64,000 nt of DNA from Megamerina dolium (Eukaryota > Arthropoda > Insecta > Diptera > Megamerinidae). Positions within the stretch are counted from its first letter, which is position 1. Every line of letters begins with the position of its first letter. The notes beneath the pieces were generated by a model. The model saw only the letters and a program-made list of their open reading frames with translations. It did not search any database and was not told where the DNA came from. Of this stretch, positions 44,211-55,530 are shown piece after piece. The stretch covers positions 26,798,137 to 26,862,136 of the forward strand of contig OY978530.1 of assembly GCA_963854835.1 (NCBI GenBank), in the 5' to 3' direction. The position numbers and the translations under genes are program-made.

Positions 44211-44955
44211 GCGCTGCCACTCTGTAGAGTTTTGCAATGACACGCTGCAAATAATCGGTATACGCTTCTAGTGGTAAAGTGTTCTACAAGGCAATAAATA
44301 CCTCATAATATCTTTTAATTTTTTCAAATCTTTTAGGCATTGCTGGTAATGCATAGTACAATGTTTTACAATATCTTATTTATTTCGCTTCTTTGATTCA
44401 GTACGGGGAATGCAAAATAGCATGCTCCATCGTAGTTAGCTGAGAAATGGAATAAATACACAATAATTCGCTTGTCTGTCATTACTTTCTGCCGAAATAT
44501 ACCATTGCATGAAAATCATGTTTTGCATTGTTTAATTTTGAGCGAAGTTGAAGTCGTTCGATGACGTGAGTACATAAGTGAAGATGTGTAAAAAGTGTAT
44601 ACATACAAAATACAATTCAATATGAAAATTAGAAAAATATCAATATTACATACAAATTTGTAATTGTAATTTGTATCATTCATATGTAATGATACACATC
44701 ATTATCCTACATTTTGAAATCTAATACCCCTATGTTGGCACTATCTGCTTCGCTCTCCTGCTGTTGGAATCTTGTATCAATTACTTGCGAGCATGGCTGG
44801 ATTTGAACCTCATTTCATTAGTTGCAAAGCTTAAGTTAATTCTGATGTAGCATTTCCCAAGAATCCTAAAGATTTCTCTTTTTAACCATTTCAGACTTCT
44901 AGCAAGGTCTTGAAAGAAAACTGTACATTCTCTCTAGAATATTGGTGAACGAATC
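44211..44955. other. Unassigned spacer
   Basis: AT-rich with no supported gene. 44600-44710 is rich in short A/T-alternating runs (tacaaatttgtaattgtaat). Confidence 0.3.
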
Positions 44956-44959
44956 GGGT

Positions 44960-46060
44960 AAGTAGCAGTTTCCGATGACTACGAGTCAAAGATTTGGGTT
45001 AGTATGGTGCGTATAGTACGTCCGTGAAGAAGTTCGGAAGGCGATTTCCATAAGCAATGTTGTTTTGGACAGACGATTTGAATATTCTCACGAAACTCAT
45101 GGGTTAGTCAGCTAACCCATGAATTGTGTTTTGAGTGCAGAATTGTTTAAATTGCGAAGAGGTCAGTTCAGGTCCATTATTTCGAGCAGACCAAATAGCG
45201 AAAATAGCTGCAAGCACCTTTATGGTGTCCTTGGTTGTTGTACTTGTTGCCATGGTTTTTTAGCCATCTGTTAAATTCATTCGAATGCGGATGCCATCCG
45301 ACAGATGTCGCACGAGTTTGCAAATTTTCCAATTTTTTTTAGATCGTGCCACCAACAGTATTTGCGAGCCAGTTGCTTCAAACGGACAATGCATGAATTA
45401 CTTTCGAGCAGCAGCTGCAAGATACACTGGCGTAAAGGAATGATAACTCCATTTAAAAATTCACTCTGCAGGTAAACAAGGACATTAGATATGGTCGACC
45501 AAAGTTTTCTACTGTAATAAGGCATTATCTCTTTGTTTTCCGAAGATTGATTATCCGGCCACCATTGTTGAATATATTTTCGAGCCAAGTTCAATGCACG
45601 ATCCCGTTTTGCATGACTACGAATGCCGTCGGCACTGAAGGGAGTTTCTATTAAATCGACGGTTAGACATGCTTCTTCTTCATTGGATTTGCGATATGAC
45701 TCTAAAGGAAACAACACGTCGGCATTGGCATGTTGTGCCGTAGGATTGAATTTTAGGTCAAACTGATAAGCTATGAACATGAATGCTCAACGCTGCAGTC
45801 GATGAGAACTCAGGGTTTGCAAAACTTAAAACTGGTCAGTATTCAAAATACTGAATAGAAGCTTATGGTCTGTTAACAACATGAACTTCGGACCGTACAA
45901 GCACTGGTGAAAACGCTGCACTCCGAAAACTATATACAATCCAGATTTTTCAATTTGACTATATTGTTGCTGAAGCTTGTTAAAAGTCTTCGACGCAAGA
46001 GCGATTGGCCGCTCCAAAATATCGGGAGTACGGGCAAAGTTGATCAAGCTGAGTAAAGTC
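44960..46060 (-). pseudogene. Decayed Ty3/gypsy pol (RNase H and integrase)
   Basis: A third gypsy lineage on the minus strand. RNase H is at 46047-45826 (PIALASKTFNKLQQQYSQIE and LLTDHKLLFSIL). The RNase H end and integrase zinc region are at 45780-45277: FNPTAQHANADVLFPLESYR, then SNSCIVRLKQLARKYCWWHD and CDICRM, the H-C...C-x2-C type. A core fragment at about 45240-44960 reads TTTKDTIKVLAAIFAIW and ELTSSQFKQFCTQNTIHGL. There, the SDNGPQ block that normally holds the second catalytic Asp is reduced to RNNGPE. It is broken by stops. RTE copy B begins just beyond. Confidence 0.75.
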
Positions 46061-46402
46061 TACTATATTATAAATATTTATATATTTATTTATATATTGG
46101 TCTGGTGGTGTTTTCGCAAGGCACCGTGTCTAACTGCCTCAACCGGGTGGGGCTAGCGCAATGCTTTTTGAACTCATCGCAAGTCAACTCCCTGGCTGTC
46201 ATGTAGATTGATCTGAGCGGTATGTGATGATACCTCTATTTGTTAATGAGGGGTAGTCATGTAGCTTGCTCTGCTTACTATGTGATGGCGCCTTAATTAT
46301 TATTAATGGGGCCCTCCACTTGGCGACCACCGGGCCCTGTCCTCCTGGCACCCGCTGGGAGGCGGCTGTAGTGAGTGGCGAAAATCTCCTCGGTTAGAGG
46401 TT

Positions 46403-47620
46403 GTGCGTTGGGTTTGGGACCCGCCACATAAAAAAACCCCCCCAATGAAAAAAACAAATATGCCTCGGATATGGACTACCGCTTTTGTTGATGACCCCCG
46501 CAAACGAAAAAAATACAACGATTTACGGATATGCACCTGGAATGTCCGATCCCTTTATAGGGAGGGTGCCTCTATCCAGCTGGTTGATGTCCTCGAAAAA
46601 TACAGAGCTGACATCACCGCTCTCAATCCACATCAAGGCAAAATTCTTCAAAATCAGCCTTATATGTGCCCACGCTCCGACGGAAATGTAACCAAGGAGA
46701 GCTTCTTTCAGCGCCTCGAAGAAGCTTATGACCGCTGCCCCCGCCACGATATCAAAATCGTGCTTGGCGACTTTAATGCCAGGGTGGGCAAGGAAGGTAC
46801 CTTTGGTCCATCTGTCGGAAAATTCAGCCTCCACCACACCACCTCCGATAACGGAATGAGGCTGATCGACTTCGCCGCAGCACGAAACATGGTAATTGGT
46901 GGTACCAGATTCCAGCATCTCGACATCCACAAAGCGACATTGCTGTCTCCAGATCAACGTACAAGAAACCAAATTGATCATGTTTTGATTACCGGACGGC
47001 ATGCTTCCAATATGATGGACGTGAAATCGATCCATGGTGCCAACATCGACTCGGATCACTACCTTGTTGCAGCTAAGGTGCGCACACGTTTATGTGTCGC
47101 AAATAACAAAAGAAGTCCCACACAGAGAAAGCTCCATGTCAGTAAGCTGCGATCACCAGAGACAGCAGATGCATTTGCCACTCGACTATCGGATCTGCTT
47201 ATGCAGAATACTCCCCCACTTGATGATACATGCGCACGGTGGACACATATATCCCACTCCATGACTATTGCTGCCGAGGAGGTAATCGGTTACTACCGGC
47301 CTCTGAGGAATGAGTGGTATGATCAGGAGTGTCGGGACGCTACCGTAGAGAAAGACACCGCCTACAGAAGAACCCTGCGTGCAGGCGCAACGCGAGCTGT
47401 TAAGGAGCGGTACAGAGAGAAAAGGAGTGCAGAGAGACGTCTTTTCAGGTGCAAGAAAAGAAAACAAGAAAGACGCGAATGTGCGGAGATAGAAATGTGT
47501 ACCGACAAGAATGAGACTCGAAAATTCTTCGAAAAGATCAAGCGCCTGATTGGCGGTTTAAATCCCGGAGCCTATTCTTGTCGTGATGGAAATGGGTTAC
47601 AGATGTCCAGAATGTACTGA
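46403..47620 (+). pseudogene. RTE endonuclease and start of RT linker
   Basis: A 405-codon frame. DLRICTWNVRSLYREGASIQ (residues about 30-50) holds the conserved Asn of the nuclease. The segment that should carry the catalytic Glu (usual QEMRW) is deleted. KIVLGDFNARVGKEG, QRTRNQIDHVLITG and NIDSDHYLVAAKVRTR give Asp/Asn, the Asn-Gln-Ile-Asp block and the final Asp-His. The region after 47300 (EWYDQECRDATVEKDTAYRR) is the linker to RT. The frame ends at 47620 through a frameshift. Loss of the Glu block means no nicking activity is expected. Confidence 0.85.
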
Positions 47621-47624
47621 GCCT

Positions 47625-48980
47625 ATGGAGGGAACACTTCTCCACGTTACTGAATGGCGATGCTACGAACAATTCCGCCAGTGGAGGAGATTGCCCGATA
47701 ACCCCAATTACAGATGATGGTGTTGATGTTCCACCACCCGACTATGACGAGATTGAAACGGCCATTTTAAGGCTGAAGAACAACAAAGCTGCAGGTGCTG
47801 ATGGCCTGCCGAGTTGTTTAAGACCGGAGGCGATGAGCTGCTCGCCTGCATGCACCAGCTCATAAGTAGAATATGGTCGGATGAAAGCATGCCTGATGAT
47901 TGGAGGCTCAGTGTTCTCTGTCCTGTACATAAAAAGGAGACCCCACAATTTGCGCCAACTACCGTGGAATAAGTCTCCTGAGCATCGCATACAAGGTTCA
48001 ATCGAGCGTACTGTGTGAAAGGTTGAAGCCTATGCTCAGCAACCTGATTGGACCGTATCAGTGTGGCTTCAGACCTGGTAAATCCACCATCGACCAGATT
48101 TTCACACTGCGCCAAATCCTGGAGAAGACCAGAGAAAAACAGATCGGCACACACTACCTATTTGTTGATTATAAAGCCGCTTTCGACAGTCCGGTAAGGG
48201 ATTTCCTCTACGCAAGAATGTCTGAGTTCGGTATTTCTGAAAGCTCATTCGACTTTGTAGAATGACACTGCATAACTTCCGTTGTGCAGTGAAAATTGGG
48301 AAGGACCTCTCCCCACCGTTTAATACCGAACGGGGTTTCAGACAAGGTGATTCGTTATCGTGTGACTTCTTCAATCTTATTATGGAGAAAATAATACGAG
48401 CTGCTGATCTACGACATAATGGCACTATCTTCAACAAAAGTGTCATGCTGTTAGCGTATGCCGACGATATCGACATAATCGGCATGAACACGCGATCAGT
48501 CAGTGCAGCATTCTCAGAGTTAGAAAGAGAGTCGCATCGGATGGGTCTTCGGTGAACGAGGGCAAGACGAAGTATCTAGTGTCAACAAACAAAGAGTCCC
48601 GGCGTCTTGGACAGCACGTCACTGTTGACAACTATGCTTTTGAAGTAGTAAGGGACTTTGTCTATCTTGGAACCAGTATTAACAGCAGTAATGACGTCAG
48701 CTTGGAGATCATGCGTAGGATAACTCTTGATAACAGGTGTTACTTTGGACTGAGTAAGCAATTGAGAAGTCGAGCCCTCTCTCGAAGAACGAAAACTACA
48801 CTCTACAAGTGTCTCATCATGCCTGTCCTAACATATGGCGCTGAAGCCTGGACAATTTCCACCTCGGATGAGCGAATGCTTGGGGTTTTCGAGAGAATAA
48901 TCCTACGAAGGATCTTTGGAACTATTTGCGTTAGTGGCGAGTACCGAGTAAGGTACAACCATGAGCTGTATGCGGATTGA
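47625..48980 (+). pseudogene. RTE reverse transcriptase, frameshifted
   Basis: RT blocks can be followed across at least three frames: KNNKAAGADGLP (about 47780), LIGPYQCGFRPGKSTIDQIF (48040), YLFVDYKAAFDS (motif A, 48165), RGFRQGDSLSCDFFNLIMEK (48335) and MLLAYADDIDIIG (YADD, 48455). KTKYLVSTNKESRRLGQHVT (48560) follows, and the thumb with LYKCLIMPVLTYGAEAWTIS (48800). The frame changes near 47820, 48262 and 48552 each need one base. All catalytic residues are present, so damage is limited to indels. Confidence 0.85.
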
Positions 48981-49274
48981 CATAGTTAAGCGCATCAAAA
49001 TCCAGCGGCTGCGCTGGCTAAGTCATGTCGAGTGAATTGAAGAACACGCTCCAGCTAAGAAGGACGACGCAGAAGTGGAAGACCTAACCTCCGGTGGAAA
49101 CACCAAGTACTGGAGAACCTGACGGCGCTTAGAATTTCTAACTGGCACCAGCTAGCGACGAACAGAGATGGCTAGCGAAGCATGTTATTTTCGGCCTAAA
49201 TCGATATTGGGTTGTTATGGCCACATAAGTAAGTAAGTAAGTATTGATATATAAAAATGTACGTAAGTGGAAAA

Positions 49275-49440
49275 ATGTGTTCCCTATGGAGGGATCGGAC
49301 TTTCTAGGTGGATATCCGAAGGTCGTACTCCCTATTTCGTTTGCGGGACTATCATCAGAAGGGGTTGTACATCTCCGAGACATTTTTTAATTTTTTATGT
49401 GGCAGGTTCCAAGTCCAACGAACAACTTGGCAAGCAGCCC
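49275..49440 (-). mobile_element. RTE 5' fragment (copy F)
   Basis: On the minus strand this matches the 5' end of the RTE endonuclease region (compare 58700-58900). It contains the block atgtggcaggttccaagtcc and the ctatggagggatcggacttt stretch. It lies 33 bp from the 3' tail of copy B in opposite orientation, and no 3' end is attached. Confidence 0.65.
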
Positions 49441-49644
49441 AAACTACAAGATGACACTCTCATTAAAGAAATGGATGTGATAGCACATGGCGCGTGTTAA
49501 TGCCATAATCCCACTCTCTGCCTATTTCTTAATGCATTTCAAGTAATATAAAGCAAATAACAGCATCACACCTAAACAACACTAGCGCCGACATCACCAA
49601 TAATTCTTACATGCATAATCGCATAATACATTATCAACATAACA

Positions 49645-49985
49645 TGTACAGGGTGATTTTTTAGCAACTTTTTTTTTGGCAACACTGTTTTTGTCAGCTC
49701 AGCTGTTTTCGTGTAACATGTTACTGTCAAGCATACTCAGTTTGGTCTATAATTTAACCATGAATCGACTTACAAACGAACAACGCTTGCAGATAATTGA
49801 ATTTTATTATCACCATTTTTGTATTCATGCTCGGTTAAGAAAGTGCATCGTGCACTTTTTCCATTTCATGGTCAGTTTGGGCGACCTTCTGAGGCGGATA
49901 TTCGGAGTCTTGTGATTAAATTTCGCACCAAATTTACATTACTGGGCATTAAACCACCAACACGCATACGTAAATAAAAAATTGA
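49645..49985 (+). pseudogene. Tc1/mariner-like element, 5' end and transposase N-terminus
   Basis: It begins with a terminal-repeat-like sequence (acagggtgattttttagcaa, 49648-49667). An ATG at 49760 then starts MNRLTNEQRLQIIEFYYHHF, the helix-turn-helix N-terminus of an insect Tc1/mariner family. Frame changes follow, with GQFG-PSEADIRS-like and KFRTKFTLLGIKPPTRIR traces to 49975. It breaks off there. The N-terminal domain binds the element's own terminal repeats. Confidence 0.65.
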
Positions 49986-49989
49986 AAAT

Positions 49990-51800
49990 TAAATTCAAGG
50001 CCTGAATTGCAGCTTGGCTGTCCGGCTGAATCTGATGTCTGCGCGTAGTATCCCACAAGCTTCCCCGACACCACAATCCATTTTGGAACCGTCCGTGTAG
50101 ATTGTGGTGTCGAAGCTGTTTAACAAAAATACCTTAGTCCAGTCCTTCCTTGAAGGAAAAACTACTGTGAAGTTCCTATTGAAATTCATCTTCGGGATGA
50201 TGTAATCGGTCTTGTCAATCGCATATTGTATTTCTCTTGTTAGTATGCATCCATGGCCATAGTTTCTCTCCTTCCATTGACCCAGTGATCCTTTAGCCTC
50301 ACTGCGGTCATAGTTGCCGTTTTCTGAATGTGCAGATCAATAGGAAGCATGTGTGTCAGAACATTTGGAGCACCCCCGGGACACGACTTAATAGCGCCGA
50401 CTGCCGCTGCACATGGTGATCTTTGTATACTGCCAAGTTTATTAACGGTGTAGGCCTTATCCAAAGCTTTCCACCAAACAACCGAGCCATTCGATAAAAT
50501 TGGACGTACAACCGCTTTGTATATCCACAAAGTAAGTTTTGGTTGGATACCCCATTTACTTCCAATTACTGCTTTGCAGGTATAGAGGGCAATGCAAGCC
50601 TTCTTTACCCGGTTTTCAGTATTTAACCTCCAGTTAAGCTTGGAGTCCAAAATATCCCCCCAATACTTAGCACTGGAAGAAAGAGTTAAAGTTTGATGGT
50701 TTAGTTAAGGCAAGTCAAATTTTGTTATTTTGATTCTGTTGGTGAAAAGCATCAGTTCTGTTTTATCCGGGTTCAACATTAGTCCACACCTGATAGCCCA
50801 GGAACTGAGCTCGTCTAACGCCCTTTGATCGTGCTAGGGCACAGTCCTGACACCATTAGCACCACATCATCGGCATACGCCACCGCTTTTACACCCCCTC
50901 TATTTAGTTTTATTAGGATATTATATATTGCGCACAGCCAAAGAAGCGGTGAAATCACCCCCCTTGTGGGGTTCCTCTCTTGACTAGCATTGTTATCGTG
51001 ATGTTGCCCATGTTAGCACTTATGACCCTAGTTACTAGCATAAAAATGAACCAATCTGTAACACAGTTGTCCACTCCTATTCCCATCAACGCCTGTTTGA
51101 TAGATTCTATGCTAACATTGTCAAATGCACTCTCTATGTCCAAGAAGGTCACCATGGTGTACTGTTTGTTGTCCAGAGATCCCTCGATTGTTTGCACTAC
51201 CTCATGGAGAGCCGTTTCTTTCGACTTTCCCTTTCGGTATGCATGACGGGCTGTGGATATAACGGAATTATCCATAGAATTCCTTAAGTATATATCCAGA
51301 AGCCTTTCAAACGTCTTTAATACAAAGGAGATGAGACTGATGGGTCTGATATTCTTCGCTGATTTGTGTTCTCTCTTGCCATTGGCATGAAGACCACCTT
51401 TACTAGCCTCCAGCTAGTAGGTACATATTTTAAGTTCAGGCACGCTTTGAAGATTTGTACCAGCCACGGGAGCACACAGTCCAATGTTACCTGCAACATT
51501 TTTGGGATGATCCCATCCTGACTTGGTGAGTTCATGGGTGAAAAACTTTTAATTGCCCATGCAATTTTTTCGTTCGTTACCATCTTATTTGTGAGATGCA
51601 GTGACTCGTCAGAGCGCCGCTCAGTCATATCACTTCCGCTTTCGTATTGACTGCATCCCGGAAAATGAGTGTTTATGAGTAATTCTAGGGATTCTTCTGC
51701 CGTTTCCACTGGGTTTTTTTGCCAAATACTCCTTGTAATCTTGGACCACCTTTCCATACCTGACTTTGTCGGCCTCATCCTTTGGATGAACAGTACCAGC
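49990..51800 (-). pseudogene. LOA-like RT and RNase H relic (LOA5)
   Basis: Minus strand: the EN-RT linker and RT start at 51778-51317 (LLINTHFPGCSQ, SPMNSPSQDGIIPKMLQ, LKYVPTSWRLVKVVFMP). RT is at 51275-50955 (TARHAYRKGKSKETALHEVV, FLDIESAFDNVSIESI with the motif A Asp). YADDVV traces lie near 50870. The thumb is at 50650-50240 (LWIYKAVVRPILSNGSVVWW), and the start of RNase H is at 50189-49995 (TTIYTDGSKMDCGVGEA, first catalytic Asp). The rest of RNase H is lost. Frameshifts are present between blocks. Confidence 0.7.
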
Positions 51801-52500
51801 GGCTGCGTTTTTGCTTATCCTATCGAGAATATGCAGAAACCGCTGGTACTGCTAATGCAAGGATTGTTGTTTTTGTTTGCGCGTTGGCCCCTTGGCACCA
51901 GCGGTTTTGTCTGGTTGATTGTTTACTAGTGTGCTGTGACTCACAGTCTCACCAGTAACCGTTACCTAGATAGAAGTCAAGAGATCCTCCTCCGAGGTGG
52001 TACCCAACCCCCTCCGTCCGTCCGTCATGGTATCCGATTTTTATTTTCGTTATTTGACATTTCAACTGTTTCGTACGGTCGTTTGCCCCGCCAGCTCTCA
52101 GAGAAGGCAGGGCGGCATACAGTGACAAGTCACCATACGCGACAACCAAAGGGTATAAACGGAGAAATCTCAGGTCAACCATGGCAGCGCCTCATACCAT
52201 GGCAAGACCGCCGTTACGTCCTGGGGCGGCCTGGTATCCCTCCGCCCGATTGCTGATACACATTCCCTCTGAAGGTGTTCAGCAACGGTCTTCTAACTCC
52301 CGTCTGTCTCCTACCAAACAATCCACTGGGGTTGGTTACCCAATATCATGTAAGGTTGCTAGGATTAGCAGGGGACACCACGTGTAGGTGAGAGCAGAAA
52401 ATGAGGAGAGTCTAGAGACCTTATCAGTGCATAAACACTTCGCATCACTCAACCATTTACCTCCCAGAAGCTGACATACTAATCAATACTAAACTGAACT
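51801..52500. other. GC-richer non-coding stretch with a dispersed repeat
   Basis: No convincing protein. The GC content is higher than in the neighbours, as in 5' regions of LOA-type elements. Bases 52418-52466 (accttatcagtgcataaaca and on) repeat bases 10-57 of the window with few differences, so this is part of some repeated element that I cannot name. Confidence 0.5.
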
Positions 52501-52755
52501 TCTATTCAATCATCAGCAGACTTGACTATACATATGCCGATCAACGACCACTGTATGTACTTCTCGAAGAATTGAAAACAGTTACGCAAAGAAGGAACAC
52601 CCCGTCAAAATTCCACATCGAATTGTGGTATTTTATTTGCAAACAAATAATTCTGTTATGTTTAGTAATAAAGCTCATTTCTGGTTGAACGGTAACGTTA
52701 ATAAACAAAATTGCAGTATATGGAACGAAAACAATCCTCAAGCAGTAATTGAATC

Positions 52756-54271
52756 GGCATAAGTGCAGAATACGGACTCAGAAGGGGAAAAAAAATAAAA
52801 AATTGCCTCGGATAGAGCTTCGTTTTGTGAATATAAAAAATAAAAAATTTGTCTCCGCAAATGCTCATACAAGGCGTGGTTCATGGTCAAAGTTCAAAAT
52901 TGAGGTCGAGATTACTCGAGAAACAAGCAAGTTTTTTCTACAATATTGGTATCAAAACACAGGTAAATTTAATACCTTTTTATAGGTATATAATATTTTA
53001 TACTATATTTAACTTTTTAAATGTTATGAAGAAAATTATAAATTTTTGATAAAAATTTTGTAAAAACCGATTTTTTTTCGAAAAAGTCCCCCATTAACCT
53101 ATCAAAAATTATATATTATTTCAAATATCATAGGATTACCTTTCCAATGGTATATAAAACATATTTTTAAAGAGTTTTTATATATTTTAAATATATTTAT
53201 TTATGATCATACTTTTGCTATAGCAAATATGTGCACAGAGGAATAGTGAGACAGTTATAATCATAGCGGTAGACATAGACAAAAGAATTAAGGAAAAATA
53301 GGATGAAATAGTATAATTAACTAATTCTTTTATTAATCTAATAAAGACCACATTGTTAGAGCCCTATGTTGTAGATTATCCTGATGGTGAATACAATATT
53401 GAAACAAATGAATAAAATTTCAATACTAAAAATTACAAAGAGATTTCAATGCTAAAACTTCAGTCGCGAAGCTGGCGTCGGGCCTATAAGGGTTATTTTT
53501 TGCGCCCGGTCGAAGGACGGCTATCAAAAAAGCTTTTATCCTAAAATACTGTTGGTTGCGAAGCCGGCGTCGGGCCTATAAGTGTTATTTTTATTTCGCC
53601 CGGCCGAAGGCCGGCTATCGAAAAGCTTTTGTCATAAAATACTGCTGGTCGCGAAGCCGGCGTCGGCCCTATAAGGGTTATTTTTTTGCACCCGGCCAAA
53701 GGCCGGCTATCAAAAAAGTTTTTATCCTAAAATACTGTTGGTTGCCATACTGAATTTGAAGACATGCAGGTAATTGTATCGAAAGCCGTCCATATTGGAA
53801 ACACTTGATGAAGTATCAGCTTGAAAACAATTTTTTAAATGCATACAAATTCTTAAGAAATACGTTTTATACACCGTTGTAAAGGTAATTGTATAGGCTT
53901 TAGTATGGTGCTAAATTTTCGATAGGTAAATACGGCTTATTTTCGAAAAAAAAATTGGTTTTTGAAAAAAAACAATTTTCAAATTCATAGTTTTGATAAT
54001 AACTTTTAAAATGTGAAAAATAGGTATTAAATTATATATATCAGTAGAAAGGTATTTAAAAAACCTTTCTTATGATACCCATATTGTAGAAAAAAATTGC
54101 TTGTCTATCGAATAATCTCGACCTCAATTTTGAGCTTTGACCTTGAGCCACGACTTGTATGGGCATTTGCGGAGACAAATTTTTTATTTTTTATATTCAC
54201 AAAACGAAGCTCTATCCGATGCTATTTTTTATTTTTTTTTTCCTTCTGAGTCCGTATTCTGGACTTGTTCC
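52756..54271. mobile_element. 1,516-bp long-TIR element with internal minisatellite
   Basis: A discrete insertion flanked by the 8-bp duplication attgaatc (52748-52755 and 54272-54279). Ends are inverted repeats of about 210 bp: ggcataagtgcagaatacgg at the left, and ggaacaagtccagaatacgg as the complement of the right end. They differ by scattered substitutions, with weaker similarity for a further 100 bp or so inward. No ORF above 80 codons and no transposase motif was found. The centre holds a three-unit, GC-rich tandem repeat. Long TIRs, GG...CC ends and an 8-bp duplication allow hAT-, Merlin- or MULE-like origins. I cannot decide between them. Confidence 0.85.
53463..53740 (+). repeat. Three-unit minisatellite, about 93 bp each
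   Basis: Units at 53463-53554, 53555-53647 and 53648-53740, with a few bases of a fourth. Each contains gaagccggcgtcggg, then gcccggccgaaggccggc, a perfect-looking GC hairpin, and ends aaaatactgttggt. The units differ by several substitutions and short indels, so they are not a recent amplification. Confidence 0.9.
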
Positions 54272-54639
54272 ATTGAATCACCTTTACATCCATTAAAATT
54301 CACTGATTGGTGTGGTTTATACGCGGCATCATCGGTCCTTATTTCTTTCTAAATGAGGAAGAGCTGCCGTTACGGTGAATGACAAGCGATAACGAGCCTT
54401 GAGACTGGGTTTTTTTTTCCACAAATTGATCAGCTAAACATCGACATTTGGTTTCAACAAACCAGCAACTCTTGGAGCGTTGAAAGGCAATATTCAAGCC
54501 ACAATTGACAAAATATAGCAGGATTTATTGCGAAAGTGGTAAAAAATTCGACTGATCGAATGAAGTATGTAACTCGTAGCCATGGTGGACATATGCCCGA
54601 AATCATATTTTAAAAATAAATGGCATGAAATTATCAGAT

Positions 54640-55085
54640 TAACAGATTAAAATAAAAAAAATGTTATTGCAATAATATTTCTTTCCCTTATTTTTGTTCA
54701 ACGTTCTCAAGCTCTTAAAAAACACCTGTTACAAGAGGGACATTATACTGTTACCACCGAGCCACAAGTTACACTACAACGATATGGGAATAGAATTTTT
54801 AGAATTCAAATTCTATCCAAATATCTCTATATTTGTATACCCAAATATGCAAATACATTATAATCTTGGAATAATCGTCAACCACACCAAGAACCGATGG
54901 AATTGGTTAACTCTTGTCAATATATGCGACCATCACGGTATAACACACAATCCTTCTAAGAAACAACTCCCAACAGTCTCAACAGCACCATAGCCAATTC
55001 AGAAGCGACCAACAAGCAACAAAACGCGAAAGAATTCCTTCATCAACATTTCAAACAAACAAGCACTCGATCCAGCACTCGAAGA
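54640..55085 (+). other. Unassigned, possibly part of the following gypsy relic
   Basis: A 99-codon frame at 54694-54993 has no recognisable motif. The orientation matches the gypsy RNase H relic downstream, but no link can be shown. Confidence 0.25.
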
Positions 55086-55089
55086 TTTA

Positions 55090-55530
55090 ACAAAAATATA
55101 ACACGCATTACAAGCGCAAGCTGAATTATTTCAACCAGAGCTCAACAAACAAAATTATCTTTGCAATAGGAGCTATACTCTCTCAGAACATGAAACCCAT
55201 TTCATTTATATCTAGAACTCTTAGTCAAACAGAACAAAACGAAGAGGAACTTCTTGCGTTCGTTCAAGCACTTCAAATATTTAGAAATTCCTTGTACAGT
55301 AGTTTTAACAGTTTAAACATATTATCAGTCACTTTTTTCAGATTTCTAATAAAAATCAAAACACAAAAATAAAATGATAAGGCTACAGAAGAATATGGCG
55401 CTAAAATTGTATGCAAACTAGGACGTCTAAATGTTGTCACTGATGCACAACAACACCTCGAGTTGTTCACAACACTAAGCTCAAAGTTGACCAACAGAGA
55501 AATTGAAACGCGTAAAGCAACCATTGAATA
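55090..55530 (+). pseudogene. Ty3/gypsy RNase H fragment
   Basis: Plus-strand frames read LSQNMKPISFISRTLSQTEQ, then ELLAFVQALQIFRNSLY, and later EEYGAKIVCKLGRLNVVTDA. These match the RNase H domain of Ty3/gypsy elements of the 17.6/297 group, with PISFISRTL and the NVV-DAL-type end. The DH...PL central block is lost in a frameshifted stretch around 55300-55380. Neither RT nor integrase is recognisable nearby. Confidence 0.65.

Larger units (their letters stand above)
46100..49242 (+). mobile_element. RTE non-LTR element, longest copy (B)
   Basis: About 3.1 kb. A 5' leader (46100-46400) is followed by endonuclease in a 405-codon frame (46403-47620), RT in shifting frames to 48980, and a 3' end gttatggccacataag with a (TAAG)n tail at 49218-49242. 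Copies A, C, D, E and F in this window are fragments of the same family. Relative to copy A, B lacks about 160-200 bp of the endonuclease (between codons ending ADITAL and the NPHQGK block), so even this copy is defective. The 5' boundary is approximate. Confidence 0.85.
52590..54620 (+). mobile_element. Tc1/mariner-like element relic, split by a 1.5-kb insertion
   Basis: The left part (52660-52755) encodes FSNKAHFWLNGNVNKQNCSI and NENNPQAVIES. The right part (54272-54620) continues PLHPLKFTDWCGLYAAS, then after a deletion ends STDRMKYV-SHGGHMPEIIF near 54600. In the first block the catalytic Asp of the usual FSDEAHFW is Asn (FSNKAHFW). The DxGATxHTA and third Asp blocks are deleted. The reading frame crosses the insertion exactly when one 8-bp copy of attgaatc is removed. 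Confidence 0.8.

Noticed and set aside
53463..53740. CRISPR-like array of regular repeats
   Set aside because: Units are directly adjacent with no unique spacers, lie inside a eukaryotic transposon, and have no cas-like genes. It is a minisatellite.
54137..54352. 71-codon ORF containing a transposase-like segment
   Set aside because: It is a chimera reading through the right end of the long-TIR element into the interrupted transposase; the two parts are annotated separately.
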